64,000 nucleotides of DNA from Semisulcospira habei (GCA_036245525.1 BTPG01000003.1:205720035-205784034); one strand, 5' to 3'; shown: positions 44,053-55,794, numbered from the stretch's first letter. A program made the numbers and translations. The notes: generated by a model from the sequence alone, not told the origin.

Positions 44053-44256
44053 TTAACCCCTTCACTACCATTGGTCGCAGATTGTGTTACTGAAATCTTT
44101 TTTAACTCAAAGAGCCCCATCAAGGACATAGATACAAAGTGATGTCAGGAATACGTATAGATCCCCATACGACCCGGCAATATTCCGGAGGCTCATGAGG
44201 ATCTATGTCTGTTGAAAATGGATCATGTTCACTTTTCTCGGCAATGCAGGGGTTAA
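44053..44256 (+). mobile_element. TTAA hairpin MITE, family A, both ends intact
   Basis: TTAACCCCTTCACTACCATT at the left and, from the other side, TTAACCCCTGCATTGCCGAG. The core is partly decayed (ATACGACCCGGCAATATTCC). TTAA is at 44053-44056 and 44253-44256. Length is 204 bp. Confidence 0.85.
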
Positions 44257-44353
44257 TACCCAGTTGCAGTTTTAGTTTCTTATATTTCTTTTCTTTTGCG
44301 GGCATAGTCGGTAATCGGGTAATAGACAAGAGTTTATGATGCTGCTTCTGTTA

Positions 44354-44444
44354 TTAACCCCTTGGCTGTCGGTAGCGGTCTTTATCGTGATGATTCCTAC
44401 ATGAATAACCGCGACAAAACCGCTACCCACACGCAACGGGTCAA
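44354..44444 (+). mobile_element. Family D foldback element without minisatellite
   Basis: TTAACCCCTTGGCTGTCGGT at the left, GATGATTCCTACATGAAT at the centre, AAAACCGCTACCCACACGCA and GGGTCAA (TTAA mutated) at the right. Confidence 0.75.
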
Positions 44445-44465
44445 AGTGAAAACCTGGTTTTGCAG

Positions 44466-44675
44466 CGTCATACGGGCTGTACAGAATGGCTGATCTCATA
44501 TTGGCGGTAGACGACCTGCGGTGTTTCACGTTCCCGACATATAACTCAGCTGATTTAGCAACAATACCGGCCAAGATTGACATTGTGTGTGACCCGGCAA
44601 TCACAGGACAAGTGGTCAGGTTCCAGGAGGTCGACCCAGTAAACGATTCATATTTTATGTCATCAGAAGTCTGGG
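44466..44675 (+). CDS. F5/8 type C (fucolectin-like) C-half exon of the receptor
   Basis: GGTTTTGCAG precedes (44465) and GTACGT follows (44676). The 210-bp exon is open and has phase-1 borders on both sides. It reads SYGLYRMADLILAVDDLRCF, TFPTYNSADLATIPAKIDIV, CDPAITGQVVRFQEV and SYFMSSEVWG. The pattern R--D--L-VDD--CF-FP, IDIVCD--ITG--VRF and E-VWG is the C-terminal half of F5/8C lectin domains in molluscan fucolectin-like receptors. The cysteine usual just before the EV-WG end is replaced (SSEVWG). It completes the domain begun at 43106-43317. Borders and frame are intact, unlike the N-half. Confidence 0.78.
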
Positions 44676-45099
44676 GTACGTTTTGCCAGACCGCTGTGGC
44701 GCAACACCTCTTATCTTTAAAAGGCTATAACTATAGAACCACTGAACCGAATTACTTCTTCTTTTTTTTAAAATGGAGATGAGAAAACAAATTTGTACAC
44801 TGACACCTTTTTTTCTTTCATGTGACTGACTCAAAGTTTTATATCTGGCCTGATGCAAGAATAATAGACAAAATCAGTGTTCTCAACATACACAACAGAC
44901 AGTTTACACACAAGGCAGTCACCAACACAGTAACAAACACATGATACCATGTAAAGAAATATACTGAGAAAGTGTTTAACTCACAATTGAAGCATACTTG
45001 GTTGTTTAGAGCTCTACAGATGTAATAATGATAAAAGAAGTGAAAACTCAATCATATAAAACGTAACAGAGTAGCAACAGATGAAGACACAATGCTGTT
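44676..45099. other. Intronic, no gene seen
   Basis: AT-rich sequence with short minus-strand frames. Nothing recognised. Confidence 0.6.
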
Positions 45100-45222
45100 T
45101 AAAGTTTATTATGCGTGTCGCCAAGCTGTGATTCCCCTTGGTTTGTATACAATTCTGCCAGCGCTAGCCTCACCTATCTGGTTTGTGAGTGTCGACAAGG
45201 CATAATAAACGCAAACAGACTA
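45100..45222. mobile_element. Inverted-repeat-bounded element, family H
   Basis: GTTTATTATGCGTGTCGCC at the left is mirrored by GTCGACAAGGCATAATAAAC at the right. The interior (CCCCTTGGTTTGTATACAAT, GCCAGCGCTAGCCTCACCTA) is the reverse complement of 46915-46980. A single arm (ATGCCTTGTCGACACG) recurs near 45389. A family A half-core (CCTCATGAGCACCCCCGC) lies just downstream near 45238. Confidence 0.6.
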
Positions 45223-45708
45223 ACAAGCGACATAAATCCTCATGAGCACCCCCGCTGTCGCCCCGGCATTTAAGGGATTAACATGTATAAACACCTGAAT
45301 GTTCTACTTTCAGACAAAAGACTAATTTCTTTTTACCATTATGCGTAACTTTGAAGACACATTTTAGCATCATTTGTGTTAATTTTATGCCTTGTCGACA
45401 CGCTTGATGAACTTTATACAGCATTTGGTACACCATATTAAAAAATTTTTTGCGCAGCAGGTAGCATTTCAATCTATTTTTGTTTTGTTTCTCCTACTGA
45501 TAGCGTTGTATTTATAGAACGGAGTGGAGTCATTGTCAGGTTACTTGATATAAAGACGATGTGTGCTGAACTGGATTCTACTGTGTCTAAAAGAACCGTA
45601 GCTAGACCTGTGTGTAGCGTTTCATAACCATCTGTAACAGAAGTGTATCTTTGAACAGTTACGGCGGTAGTGGGCCTATAAATCAAAACTTGTTAATAAT
45701 ATGAGTTT

Positions 45709-45720
45709 TTGTGTTTGTGT

Positions 45721-45760
<40 letters not shown>

Positions 45761-45829
45761 CGCGCGCGCGCGCGAGTGTGTGTGTGTGTGTGTGTGCGCG
45801 TGTGCGTGTGTGTGCTTGTGTGTGTGTGC
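45709..45829. repeat. GT/GC microsatellite
   Basis: GT repeats containing a CG tract at about 45752-45773 (alternating purine-pyrimidine, Z-DNA prone). Confidence 0.95.
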
Positions 45830-46011
45830 ATAACTGCAGGCGGTCATGACAATCAATGACAATTCCTCGTGGGAAATTTTGATTTCTTGACTTTCAGTAA
45901 CCAGACGCTCTTTCTCTCATTCCAGGGAACATGTCCACAAGAAGCAGAGACTCTTCGCTTGCTGAAGGTGAAGCCAGCTGTTAGGAGCAGGTCGTGGAAG
46001 CAGTAAACCAG

Positions 46012-46062
46012 TACGCGGGCCGACGGCTGCTATGGTCGGCCCGATGGCCTTTGCGCACCGGG
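46012..46062. mobile_element. Partial family C hairpin
   Basis: GCGGGCCGACGGCTGCTATG then GTCGGCCCGATGGCCTTTGC and GCACCGGG. Most of the left arm is missing. Confidence 0.65.
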
Positions 46063-46222
46063 ATAAACCCTGTTTTTAAGGACACGAAGGCTGGCACATG
46101 AACTCCTGTGTATTACGGAAATACAGGTTGAACAGACAGTGCAGCGAGACTTGTGAATCTGATGGGATATTTACAATGCATCGCCGCCGTAATCTGGCGC
46201 TTGCCGGTATGTTCATCTTTCA

Positions 46223-46328
46223 CAATGTGCAAAAGGCCATCGGGCTGACGTCGGCCGCCGTTGGCCCGCGCACAGCCGTGTGCGGGCCAACGGCGTCCGA
46301 CGTCGGCCCGATGACCTTTGCACACTTT
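46223..46328. mobile_element. GC-rich hairpin MITE, family C, complete
   Basis: CAATGTGCAAAAGGCCATCG, GGCTGACGTCGGCCGCCGTT, GGCCCGCGCACAGCCGTGTG at the centre, then CGGGCCAACGGCGTCCGACG, TCGGCCCGATGACCTTTGCA and CACTTTG. The arms are about 50 bp each. Confidence 0.88.
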
Positions 46329-46559
46329 GTTTTCAGCGAGATTTTATTAAAATGTAAGCCTCTTATAATGAAAATCTCACCTTTAACGAAAATTTACGCA
46401 AATGTAAATACTAATTAAAATAAAAGCAAATGTAACTTAGGTGTAAAAGTATCTAAGACTGGATTTGATTTGATTTGATTTAGATTAAACGGCCTTTCCC
46501 TTTTTACGTTTGATTTGATGTGGTGTGATGTGATTACGTCTTGACTGGTTGTATTGGGT

Positions 46560-46980
46560 CGGAGCTGTTTCAGTTTATTGTACACAAACCAAGGGAATCA
46601 TTCAGCGCTGGACAGACAAACAGTTAGATAGATCCCCTGCCCCCGCCTATCAGGCACCCATTCGCCAGCCCACAGAGAAATACTCAGGTATAGAACAAGA
46701 CGATCATCTACATCTCTAAAAAGGATGCATCAGGTCTCGATTATAACCCATGTCTTTCTCCGGAACTTAGGAAGTAGGCAGGAGAAACATACATACACAA
46801 ACACGAAGGTGCAATACCATATATGAGGTCGGGTAAATACCCTGATTTCCCAAGGTAGATGCACAGAACATTACATAACAATGTAACGATACAAATTTTC
46901 CTCGAGTTATAGATACTCACAAACCAGATAGGTGAGGCTAGCGCTGGCAGAATTGTACACAAACCAAGGGGAATCACTCA
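46560..46980. repeat. Dispersed repeat related to the Penelope-like element 3' flank
   Basis: GTACACAAACCAAGGGAATC, ATTCAGCGCTGGACAGAC, GATCCCCTGCCCCCGCCTAT and AGATAGGTGAGGCTAGCGCT resemble segments at 1665-1800 and 45130-45185. No coding sequence. Confidence 0.5.
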
Positions 46981-47252
46981 GTTTATTGTTGGCTTTAAAT
47001 GCACGTCTGTGAACTTAGATATTTGTTGCCTACTCTAGGCCAGACGCTCTGTGCTGGGTGAGTTTGTAGTCTCTTGAACTGAGGCTGTAGTTTCATTTTT
47101 AATTTCGCACTTTTATTAACGAGTTTGCTTTTTCTGTACACCTGCCAAGTATTAAGTATGTTAACATGCCATCTTGCTTGAATTTAGTTCCATAGTGCCT
47201 TCTGTCATGTTGGTATTTCTCAGCTGTGAAACTACAGTTTGAAATAAACAAT

Positions 47253-47298
47253 GTCGACCACCGTTGACGTAGGCCCGATGGCCTTTTGCGCATTCGGA
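47253..47298. mobile_element. Family C half-element
   Basis: CCACCGTTGACGTAGGCCCG then ATGGCCTTTTGCGCATTCGG. Only the right arm is present. Confidence 0.65.
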
Positions 47299-47379
47299 TG
47301 TGCTGTATTCAGTGGCCTAGGAACTGGGGAAGGGGCAGGGGGGCGGTGTGCCCTTGCTCCCCCCACCCCTTATTAATGA

Positions 47380-47475
47380 AAAGGTAAGGCGGGGTGGGGT
47401 GGAGTGGGGGGGGGGAGGGGTGTGGGGGAGGGGTGGGGGGTGGGGGGTGGGGAGGTGGGTGGTTGGGGGCGTTTG
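47380..47475. repeat. G-rich quadruplex-prone tract
   Basis: Runs of 3-9 G separated by single T or A bases. Proline-rich frames on the other strand are artefacts. Confidence 0.85.
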
Positions 47476-47900
47476 CTGTCTCCGTATCTTCCAGCAACAT
47501 CCACCGGGAAAATATTCTACGCCGCTGACAAACATGCACTGACGAACTCCTTTGCTCCTCAGTATGCACGCTCAAACAAGCACCCGTGCTGATCACACCA
47601 CCCCGAAACCCACTCCCCACCCATACCTCCCACCTTCCTCTAATACACACATACTATAAACTCGTGAAAACATTTCGAATCAGCTATGGTCGATTATGCG
47701 GGCCGCGCGATAGTATATTATTACAAAACGAGGCCTAAGCCCAGCGAGCGTGTCGATTTATGAATACCCAGCCTGTCTACGCGCACAAAAGAACGTGTAA
47801 GTCTGCTTTTTACCCCCTCTGTGAGTGTGGGACATTCTTTTCAAGCAAGCGGGACAAGCTTCTATTCACATCACATGAAGCGTGTGGAGGAATGAACTAG

Positions 47901-48045
47901 TAACCCCTTCGATGCCAAGAAAACTATTCCTCTTGCTGAAACCATTTTGTGTCCATGTTCGTTTGACGGCTGATGATGTTTGAGGTTGCAATGATTGAAA
48001 ATGAAAACCACAGCCTGCCAGCACCGGCAGAGAAGGGGTCAAAAT
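47901..48045 (-). mobile_element. Family A MITE remnant, inverted, core lost
   Basis: TAACCCCTTCGATGCCAAGA at the left and CGGCAGAGAAGGGGTCAA at the right keep the terminal pattern. CCTCTTGCTGAAACCATTTT then GTGTCCATG is the inverted family A left side. The hairpin core is deleted. Confidence 0.6.
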
Positions 48046-48189
48046 GTATCACGTTGGGCTCCACCCAGTAAGAACATTTTTAAACCACCCAACTGCTATC
48101 TGCGATTACTGGCATTGAAGTGGTTAAATGAGTCATGTCAGTCCCCACCAAAAATGAAGAGAGGGGCTTGCTGATTTTTGATACATAAC

Positions 48190-48397
48190 ACTTTTTTGCC
48201 CCAAGGTCCCATTTCTCAAATTTGGAGGTGTTGCCTAACGACTATGTACCAGTTGCAGGAGATGGCTTGACCATGATAATTCAAGGGTAGTGCCAGATTA
48301 GCTTGGCGCCTAAAGGCGCCAAGCTAATCTGGCACAACCCTTGAATTATCATGGTCGATCCATCTCCTGCTGTAGGGATCCGGGGCTAAAAGGGTTA
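48190..48397 (+). mobile_element. Family B hairpin MITE
   Basis: Hairpin ATAATTCAAGGGTAGTGCCA/TGGCACAACCCTTGAATTAT around AGCTTGGCGCC. The right side CATCTCCTGCTGTAGGGATC then GGGGCTAAAAGGGTTAG is present (TTAA mutated). The left end is decayed. Confidence 0.82.
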
Positions 48398-48637
48398 GGC
48401 GTACGTGTGGTTTACACCCGAAACTGAGTCGCGTTTACAGACTTCCATGTGTGATGATCTGTGTTTTTGGGCCTTATCGCCTAGAGCCGTACAATTCAAA
48501 ATCACAAACTACCACACGAAGATCACGAAGATGAGAAATATGATGAGGTGTATATCATGTTGCAGGGAAAAAATATTTTTGGGGCTGTCGGTAGTGAGGA
48601 GTATGATGATGTGTGTGTCTTGTGGCAGCCAAAGGAT

Positions 48638-48729
48638 TTAACTTTTTAGCTGTCGGTTGCGATTTTTGTCGCGATGATTCCTGTAAGAATCATTGCGACG
48701 AAGATCCCTACCGACAGGCAAAGGGTTAA
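48638..48729 (+). mobile_element. TTAA foldback element, family D, compact form
   Basis: TTAACTTTTTAGCTGTCGGT, CGATTTTTGTCGCGATGATT, CCTGTAAGAATCATTGCGAC, then CTACCGACAGGCAAAGGGTTAA read in two parts. TTAA is at 48638-48641 and 48726-48729. It is 92 bp long and has no minisatellite. Confidence 0.88.
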
Positions 48730-49479
48730 AATTCTTTTCTCTTTTCTGATGACTTGTGCAACATTTTCCTCATTACTTGACACTCACATCCAAATCCTGT
48801 TTAATGACGTCTGCTGCTCACTGCACCTGTTTCAGTTTCCTTAAAGTGCACTGCGTTTGTTTTTAAATGTAGTATTAACTAAGTTTGGAATCTCGACTAG
48901 CAAGGAACAAATATCATACACACAAGTTTCTCCACTGTAACACACTAGATTACATAACTGCGTTTTCACGTCTTGAATGTGACGCTCGAGGTCTGTACGT
49001 CTCTCGCTCTAATATTGCAGTCTGCAGGATTACATTTTATGGCCGCCAGCTGTTTGGCAAGAGCGAAGGTGTAAGGTGTTTACTTTCTGTTGGACAGGTT
49101 TCTTTGCTGTCTGTGTAAGCTGAACTAAAAATGATCAAGTTGTGTTTGCAACATTCATTCGATGACCTGCTGGCTGTGGGAAATGCATATGTGAAATATG
49201 TGTGAGAAAAAGGGCGCCGCTGTGTTCCTTCTGTTGATGATTGTGTATTTGGGTGTTTACACAGTCAAGGGTATGTTGCAAGCTCTAGTAATTGTAATAT
49301 TGCACTACAAGGACTATTGAGTCTATCTGCCTTTGTTTGGGTATGCTAAAGAAAACCTGAAAGATACTTGAGAAAGATTTATTAGGCTGGACATCGGAAG
49401 ATAGAGTAGATGATGCTCTAAAAAGGTTAGTTTTTCGCAGCGGAGCATTTAGCAACAGTCAGGTGTCGATTACGCCGGA
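48730..49479. other. Intronic, no gene seen
   Basis: No domain or repeat recognised. The open frame at 48885-49118 has no supporting features. Confidence 0.5.
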
Positions 49480-49712
49480 CGACTGCCAACAACGAACGAG
49501 AGGGAAGTCAGGGTGGATAACTAGCTTCTATCATAAGCATAGACAAAACTTCAAACATCTCCAGGAGGCATCGATCTTCATGGGCCCACTGGGCTCATGA
49601 GGATTATGCCTCTTGCAGATGTTTGGAGTGTTGTCTATGTTTACAGATCAAGCTGGCTATCTGCAGCGACTTTGCTCTCGTTTGTTGTTCGGAGTCGTTG
49701 CAAAGAAAACCT
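49480..49712. mobile_element. Family F hairpin MITE
   Basis: GACTGCCAACAACGAACGAG, GCATAGACAAAACTTCAAAC, ATCTCCAGGAGGCAT, core GGGCCCACTGGGCTCATGAG, then GCCTCTTGCAGATGTTTGGA, GTGTTGTCTATGTTTACAG and CGTTTGTTGTTCGGAGTCG. Outer arms pair over about 40 bp. Confidence 0.75.
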
Positions 49713-49871
49713 CACTAATATGTGGGGGAAAGAACTGGCTAAAGAGTGTCAATGGACGAGAACTAAACTGACCCGAGCGCTCCCTTTTCATGCAGACAGA
49801 TAGAAAAAGGTTTACAGTTGTATCCAAAGGCCGTCATGCGGTTTTTTTTTTTTTTGTGTGTGTGTGTACAG

Positions 49872-49935
49872 GACAGAACTGCACCTGTGAGGAAATCAGC
49901 AAACAGTGCCAGACCGAGGCTTTTAGTTGTACGTC
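49872..49935 (+). pseudogene. Second EGF-like exon, truncated by a microsatellite
   Basis: After GTGTGTACAG the frame reads (G)QNCTCEEISKQCQTEAFSC, close to the exon at 41056-41133. It runs into CT and then AT repeats with no donor. The two EGF-like exons and the two F5/8C N-half exons indicate an ancestral duplication of the exon pair. Confidence 0.6.
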
Positions 49936-49961
49936 TCTCTCTCTTTCTCTTTCTCTCTCTG

Positions 49962-50235
<274 letters not shown>

Positions 50236-50279
50236 CTATCGACACATGCACATACATATAAGTAAACTGACATAATAAA

Positions 50280-50370
50280 TGAAATGAAATGAAATAAAAT
50301 GAAATGAAACTTTTTTTCTGAACGGAAGAAGCAGTTAGAACATTGCCATTTTTCACGCTTGCCGTTGCTA
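50280..50370 (-). repeat. Inverted retroelement tail
   Basis: GAAATGAAATGAAATAAAAT then CTGAACGGAAGAAGCAGTTA and TTTTTCACGCTTGCCGTTGC is the complement of 6600-6715. A GTACAAAGCTACTAACATAC minisatellite follows at 50395-50515 (about 5 units). Confidence 0.75.
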
Positions 50371-50633
50371 ATCTACAAAGGTATAACTCTGCTTGAGGTA
50401 CAAAGCTACTAATATACAAAGGTACAAAGCTACTAACGTACAAAGGTACAAAGCTACTCAACATACAAAGGTACAAAGCTACTAACATACAAAGGTACAA
50501 AGCTACTAACATACAAGTAAGCATATATATACAAGTCGTTCAAAAAAAAAGATGGATAAGGCAAAATGGAGGACACCGATTATGATGGGTAATAATGTGA
50601 ATGGCAAAAACAAAGACGAAGATATTCTTTAAA

Positions 50634-50635
<2 letters not shown>

Positions 50636-50714
<79 letters not shown>

Positions 50715-50825
50715 AATGAACAGTGAACAATGAACAATGAACTTTTATTTTACAACGGTAGAACGGTAGAAGTATTTGCTTACCAGACCAATTTTCAAAC
50801 TTGCCGTTGCTACAAATTACTTTTC
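50636..50825 (-). repeat. GA microsatellite with an inverted retroelement tail
   Basis: GA repeats (50636-50712), then AACAATGAACAGTGAACAAT, TTTTATTTTACAACGG and AAACTTGCCGTTGC: the complement of 6345-6516. Confidence 0.85.
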
Positions 50826-51013
50826 AACATTTTCAAAGATAATGGTCCAATACATAACTAGGTCAGACACATACACACGCACGCATGTTCACTCGCAAAC
50901 ACACACACACACACTCCTCTAAGGAATTGGTCAGAGTGACAATATATAACTTATATAAGGTACATACTGTCACAGCTGACATACCTGACGGTGAAAATGT
51001 ATGGAATAACAAT

Positions 51014-51191
<178 letters not shown>

Positions 51192-51298
51192 ATCTCGTTT
51201 CAAGGCAAGTCTTTATAAGTATCTGACATTACTCAAATAATAATATCTAGTTATTCGTAGGTCCACACGAATGTCCGTGTATATTATAACAATCATGT

Positions 51299-51305
51299 GT
51301 ATGTG

Positions 51306-51394
<89 letters not shown>
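51299..51394. repeat. GT microsatellite
   Basis: About 48 GT units. Confidence 0.97.
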
Positions 51395-51396
<2 letters not shown>

Positions 51397-51514
51397 ACGC
51401 GTGAGTGCGTTTGTGCGCGGCGTATGCGTTTGTTTGTGTTTAGTGGACTATATATTTTGTATTATTGTGCTTTGATGTCTCTTTTTTATGTATACTTTGT
51501 ACTTAGTCGTAGTT

Positions 51515-51635
51515 GTAGCAACGGCAGGTACGAAAAATGACATAGTCACTGACTGTGTTAATATCTTCACCGTTGTAAAATAAAGATTCATTGATTCATT
51601 GATTCATTGATTCTCTCTCTCTCTCTCTCTCGTGT
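51515..51635 (+). repeat. Retroelement 3' tail with ATTCATTG repeats and CT
   Basis: GCAACGGCAGGTACGAAAAA, CACCGTTGTAAAATAAAG, ATTCATTG repeats (51586-51612), then CT. Same class as 6345-6516. Confidence 0.75.
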
Positions 51636-51639
51636 GCGC

Positions 51640-52100
51640 CCGCGCGCGTTCACACGCACACACACACAAACACACAGACACACACACACTCACATGCGTG
51701 CAGTGTAGACAAGGGTGTAAAAATCAATTATGTGCTAGCAAACAAAATACTGATGAATACAGCGCGATAGAAAAGAAAAGAAATGTGTTAAGAAACATTT
51801 AAAGAAAATTTAAAAAAATGATCAAAATTCCAACATATAAATTGCATAAATCGCGCACATGATGTGCGCGTGCTTGCGCTCATGCGTGCGTGTGCGCGCG
51901 TACGCGTGTGCAATCTGCCACATTATGACAGACCACGCACACACGCACACGATCACATAATCACACGCATGAACGCACACAGACGCACTCACACACACAC
52001 ACGATCACACACCCATACGCACGAATGCACACAGCCACACACACACACACACACACACATACAGTGCACACACACACGCACGCATACGCGTGCCAGTACA
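51640..52100 (-). repeat. Inverted counterpart of the LINE 3' flank at 5.75-6.3 kb
   Basis: Contains ATGTGCTAGCAAACAAAATA, CTGATGAATACAGCGCGATA, AAATTGCATAAATCGCGCAC and a CA-rich tract: the reverse complement, in order, of 5860-6260. Confidence 0.75.
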
Positions 52101-53338
52101 TCAAAGCAGGTATTACTTGTCAGACATGGAGTCAATGCACATGCCGATATATGTACTCAAAGAAAATGCAGTTTCCGCATGTAAAGCTGGGTTATTTTAG
52201 ATATTTGAAGAGGCTGTCTTTAAAGGAGGGCAGGGACATACTTCTAAGGTTACATGGAATCGAACTCCAGAGAGTACTACCTGAGTATGTTAAGCTAGAT
52301 TTAAAGATGTCAATGCGAGGCCGCGGAACCTGATAGTGCCGCCCCATTCTGGGATGTCGTGAGGAAATTACTGAAAAAAAAATGGGTCAAGATAACGGGG
52401 CCCGTTTTGTTTACACAGCTTATACATAAAGATGGCTTTGTTACATATAAGGTGCTGCTTCAGGGGAAGCATATCAAGAACTTCAATTTTCTTTTCCGTT
52501 GCTTTTTGAGGATCCGGTAGGATAAGTTTAGCAGCCCTCCTGTGTAAAGTATTCAACCTCTTTAAATGCACTTCACCTGAACTATCCCACACTGTTGATG
52601 CGTTGTCTATGTGCGACTTTTCGTGGGCGTTATAGAAAATCGTACGCGTCTCTACATCGGTAATGAATTTCAACTTTGATAGCATATAAAGTTTTTTTGA
52701 GACACGTTTACATACGCTGTTGATGTGACTTTTCCACTTAAGTTGATCAAGTACCGTGACCCCAAGGAGACGGTGTTGAGATACCTGTTGGACTGGTTTG
52801 CCGTTTACTGTTAGATTAAGAGAAAGTAGGCGCAGCTGATGTGTTTGACGTGTGGCTATCACCATGCATTCTGTTCTAGATGGATTAAGAACCATTGAAT
52901 TAGAATCGCACCAGTGAGAAACCTCCTGTATGCTTTTTTGCAGACGTGTATTAATCGCATTAACACTGTGATCAGGCGTATGAAGAGTTGCGTCGTCCGC
53001 AAACAAATCACTCGAGGTTTGGTTACTACTCAGGTGCAGTGGTAGATCATTTATGAAGACACAGAAGAGTAATTGCCCGAGGACAGAGCCTTGAGGCACG
53101 CCGCTCGTGACAATACCGTGGGACGAGTAGTTACCATTTAAGAACACTCTTTGCCTCCTACCGCTCAGGTAGGAATTAAAAAACGATACAGCATCTGCAT
53201 TGCATAAATATGCTTGAAGTTTAGACAAAAGGATACTGTGGTCTACAAAATCAAAGGCTTTTTGAAATCGAGATAGATTGTCCCAATCATTTGAGATTGA
53301 TTCATAGAAGTTAACCAGGTGTCAACAAGTCTTGTTAA
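52100..53338 (-). pseudogene. CR1/Jockey-like LINE, 5'-truncated inverted copy
   Basis: The minus-strand frame 53228-52368 reads SKLQAYLCNADAVSFFNSYL, SGVPQGSVLGQLLFCVFIND, DLFADDATLHTPDHSVNAIN and QHRLLGVTVLDQLKWKSHIN, then the C-terminal thumb. It matches the copy at 2.5-5.7 kb and shows the uninterrupted FADDATLHTPDHS target of that copy's nested insertion. The copy starts at TLTRLVDTWLTS (about 53338). A one-base deletion in the A-run near 53258 breaks LDFKKAFD, and another frameshift lies at the C-terminus near 52360-52375. The 3' UTR continues to about 52100. Confidence 0.88.
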
Positions 53339-53631
53339 CAACACTACAAACAGCAACAATATTTTAACATATACACAGGTAGCCCTCCCCAGACAATACC
53401 ACCCGATTTCACGCCACAAAGATACCTTCACTCGAATGACATGCTAAGCAAGCTCGAATAAACGGTGCATCCGCGCCACATAGTCCCCTGACCGGGCCCA
53501 TACGGGAAGCACCCCCATAAACAGCACATGAGCGCAAGTGGTATGAACAAGAAATAATAATTGCATAAAAAGAAATTTAGAATAATAAAAGGAATATACG
53601 TTTAGACAGCAAGAGATAATTAAATTTACGT

Positions 53632-53875
53632 TGCCTTAGAGACATGCTTGTACAGTTTTGCTTTAAACGCAGCTAGGGAATTAACTTGCACATTCGGAGG
53701 AAAGGAACTGCACAGGAAACCACCTAAGTGTGACAAACTGGATTTGTGCATATCAATTCTGGGCCGCTTTATGCTCAGGTTGCTCCGAGAGGTGCTGTAT
53801 CTCTTCTTAGTAAGAGTAAAGAGTTCCGATAAGTAGCCGGGGGACTTACCGTTAAGAGTTTTGTGTTCCTATAGG
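53632..53875 (-). pseudogene. LINE reverse-transcriptase C-terminal fragment
   Basis: The minus strand reads GYLSELFTLTKKRYSTSRSN, LSIKRPRIDMHKSSLSHLGG and NSLAAFKAKLYKHV before a stop. This aligns with the C-terminus of the CR1/Jockey-like LINE above (RPRIDIFKSSLTYSGSTLWN, SFKDGLFKYLK) but is too different to be the same family. A separate fossil insertion. Confidence 0.6.
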
Positions 53876-54180
53876 AAAGCAAAGAGCGCAGTCGGTTTCT
53901 ACAGTACAAACAATGAACGTGTGACCAAACAGACCACCAGTCTGCCGGGCGGCAGATCTGACACACAGCCAATATCAGACGAAGACAACAAGACTATAAA
54001 ATGAAATCACTCTAACCGAGTGAAGAAGATCATCAACATTCCGCGCAATGAAGCAAAAATCCACATAAAGCCGTCAAGCTTGGTCCGCTGACGAGAGTAG
54101 TGCCTGGCAAATAAAGCAAAAACATACTCGAAATAATGGGTAGACCATCGAAAACCGATGATGTCGTCATTGTACATGAC
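53876..54180. other. No gene seen
   Basis: Unique-looking sequence between two LINE fragments. Short frames only. Confidence 0.5.
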
Positions 54181-55005
54181 TTCTATTTGTGGGTGCGGAT
54201 GTGGCTGGCCAAGCCAATCCTGTAGCCACATCTGCGAGGGCAATGAGGGAACTGGAACGTTGCTGTGGGGAGAGTCGACGCTGTCGTTCTGCGAGCTCTG
54301 GCACTGGTGATCCGTTCGCGGCGATTGTGTTCAAAGAGCGTGCAGGCTTTCCTGGTGGCGGCACGCCAGCCAGATCTGTCTTGTGCTTGTGCTTCAAGTT
54401 TCTTTACCGGGAAGACGCAGTACTTGACCTGTCCAGCGAAGTTGTGTCTTTAAGATCAAGGCTTCAACACTCACTAAGCCAGCATTGTTCAGGACTTCCA
54501 GGTTTGCCACCTTGTCTTGCCATTTGAAGCCCATTAGTGAGCGCTGGGATCTCATGTGCAAACGTTCAAGCTGTTTGAGGTGCTTTCTGTACAACGTCTA
54601 TGACTCACAGCCAAGGAGGAGGCTGGGGAGGACTACTGCCTTGTAGACTTTGATCTTGGTGGAGAACTTGACGTTGCATGACGAGTGCGCAAACGACCCA
54701 GGGCTTGGCTGGCTTTGCTGATGTGAGCTGCGATTTCCTTGTCGATGGTACCGTCAGAAGAGATGATGCTCCCCAGGTACCTAAACTGGAGGACAGTCTT
54801 CAGCTCGGTGCTTTCGATATACACTTTGGTAAGGGGGGTTGGGGGGTGGGGGGGGGGGTGGCTCTTGTGCCTGGGGCTGGTTGATGCAGGACCTCGGTCA
54901 TCTTGAGACTGATGGTGAGGCCAAACAGTCGAGAGGCTTCCGAGAACTTGTTGACGATGGTCTGGAGGTCAGACTCGAAATTCACAAACGCAAATAAATG
55001 ACAAA
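54181..55005 (-). pseudogene. LINE reverse-transcriptase C-terminal fragment (related to the 22.3-kb family)
   Basis: Minus-strand pieces in different frames: KFSEASRLFGLTISLKMTEV and LHQPAP (about 54960-54865), TVLQFRYLGSIISSDGTIDK with EIAAHISKASQALGRL (54815-54710), LERLHMRSQRSLMGFKWQDK and LKTQLRWTGQVLRL (54570-54410). The same blocks (LHQPAP, YLGCIITSDAKLDKE, TQLRWAGHV) occur in the open LINE at 22.3-24.5 kb. Several frameshifts and a G-rich insertion near 54830-54860 disable it. Confidence 0.75.
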
Positions 55006-55009
55006 TCAA

Positions 55010-55180
55010 GACCGAAAGTCAAATAGTGTGTATACGGCCAAGCCTGGAAAATCCTAAAGCCTGCGTGTGTGCGATTAGAGCACCGTTTTTTCCTCCACGC
55101 ATTGCTTATTTCACGCTGAATTTTTACAGCAGACACGGCAACGCAAGTCTGACTGTTCATGTCACGCTCCGCCATCTTGA
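55010..55180 (-). other. Possible first exon or chance frame on the minus strand
   Basis: CAAGATGGCGGAGCGTGAC begins a minus-strand frame MAERDMNSQTCVAVSAVKIQ, REISNAWRKKRCSNRTHAGF. The start context resembles an animal start codon (AAGATGG) but no domain, donor or partner exon can be recognised. Confidence 0.2.
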
Positions 55181-55794
55181 ATTCTGATTGCTAGCTTACA
55201 AAGTTTTCGAGGTAGGCTTTAAAAAACGTCTCGCGCTAGCGTTTTAGGCCATTAAAACACGTTCACTCTATTACAACATATTAAGTGGACGCTTCTCGTT
55301 CGGAATATATGTTTCTTTTGTTGTTTTGTTTAATGCTAAAAAGTGTTTTTTTGTATGTTTTATTTATTTTTTAAAGACTGTTAGCTTCTCGTTTGTGTCT
55401 GGACACGAGTTGTGTAGCTAACCTGCTCAAGAAATTGCGAGAGTTCTCGTCACTCAGTCGGCAGTACAGCGCTCGGCCGGCTACTGTGTATTGCAAGTGT
55501 TTCAGTGAGTTGGGCGCTAAACGTGCCATTGACTCAACCTCCTGTTATGCTGTAACACATGCACATGAGCGTTCTCCGTGTGGTATAAGCAACATTTAAA
55601 TCTTACGATAACATTTTAATTTATCCCACACTTCAAACTGAAAACACCCTTTTCTCTGTCTTCTATTCAAATTTATTTACAGCACGCCAATATCGTATTG
55701 TCGACGCAGCCATACCAATCAGTAAATCCAGTCAATAGCTGGTATCACTGCACATATTAGTCCACGCATGATTTGGGCATAAGCAGTTGTTAAT
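55180..55794. other. Intronic, no gene seen
   Basis: No domain, repeat or hairpin recognised. Confidence 0.5.

Noticed and set aside
45934..45975. A 42-bp phase-1 micro-exon (after CTCATTCCAG, before GTGAAG) encoding GNMSTRSRDSSLAE
   Set aside because: Splice-like borders and phase fit the receptor, but there is no domain, repeat or conservation to support it.
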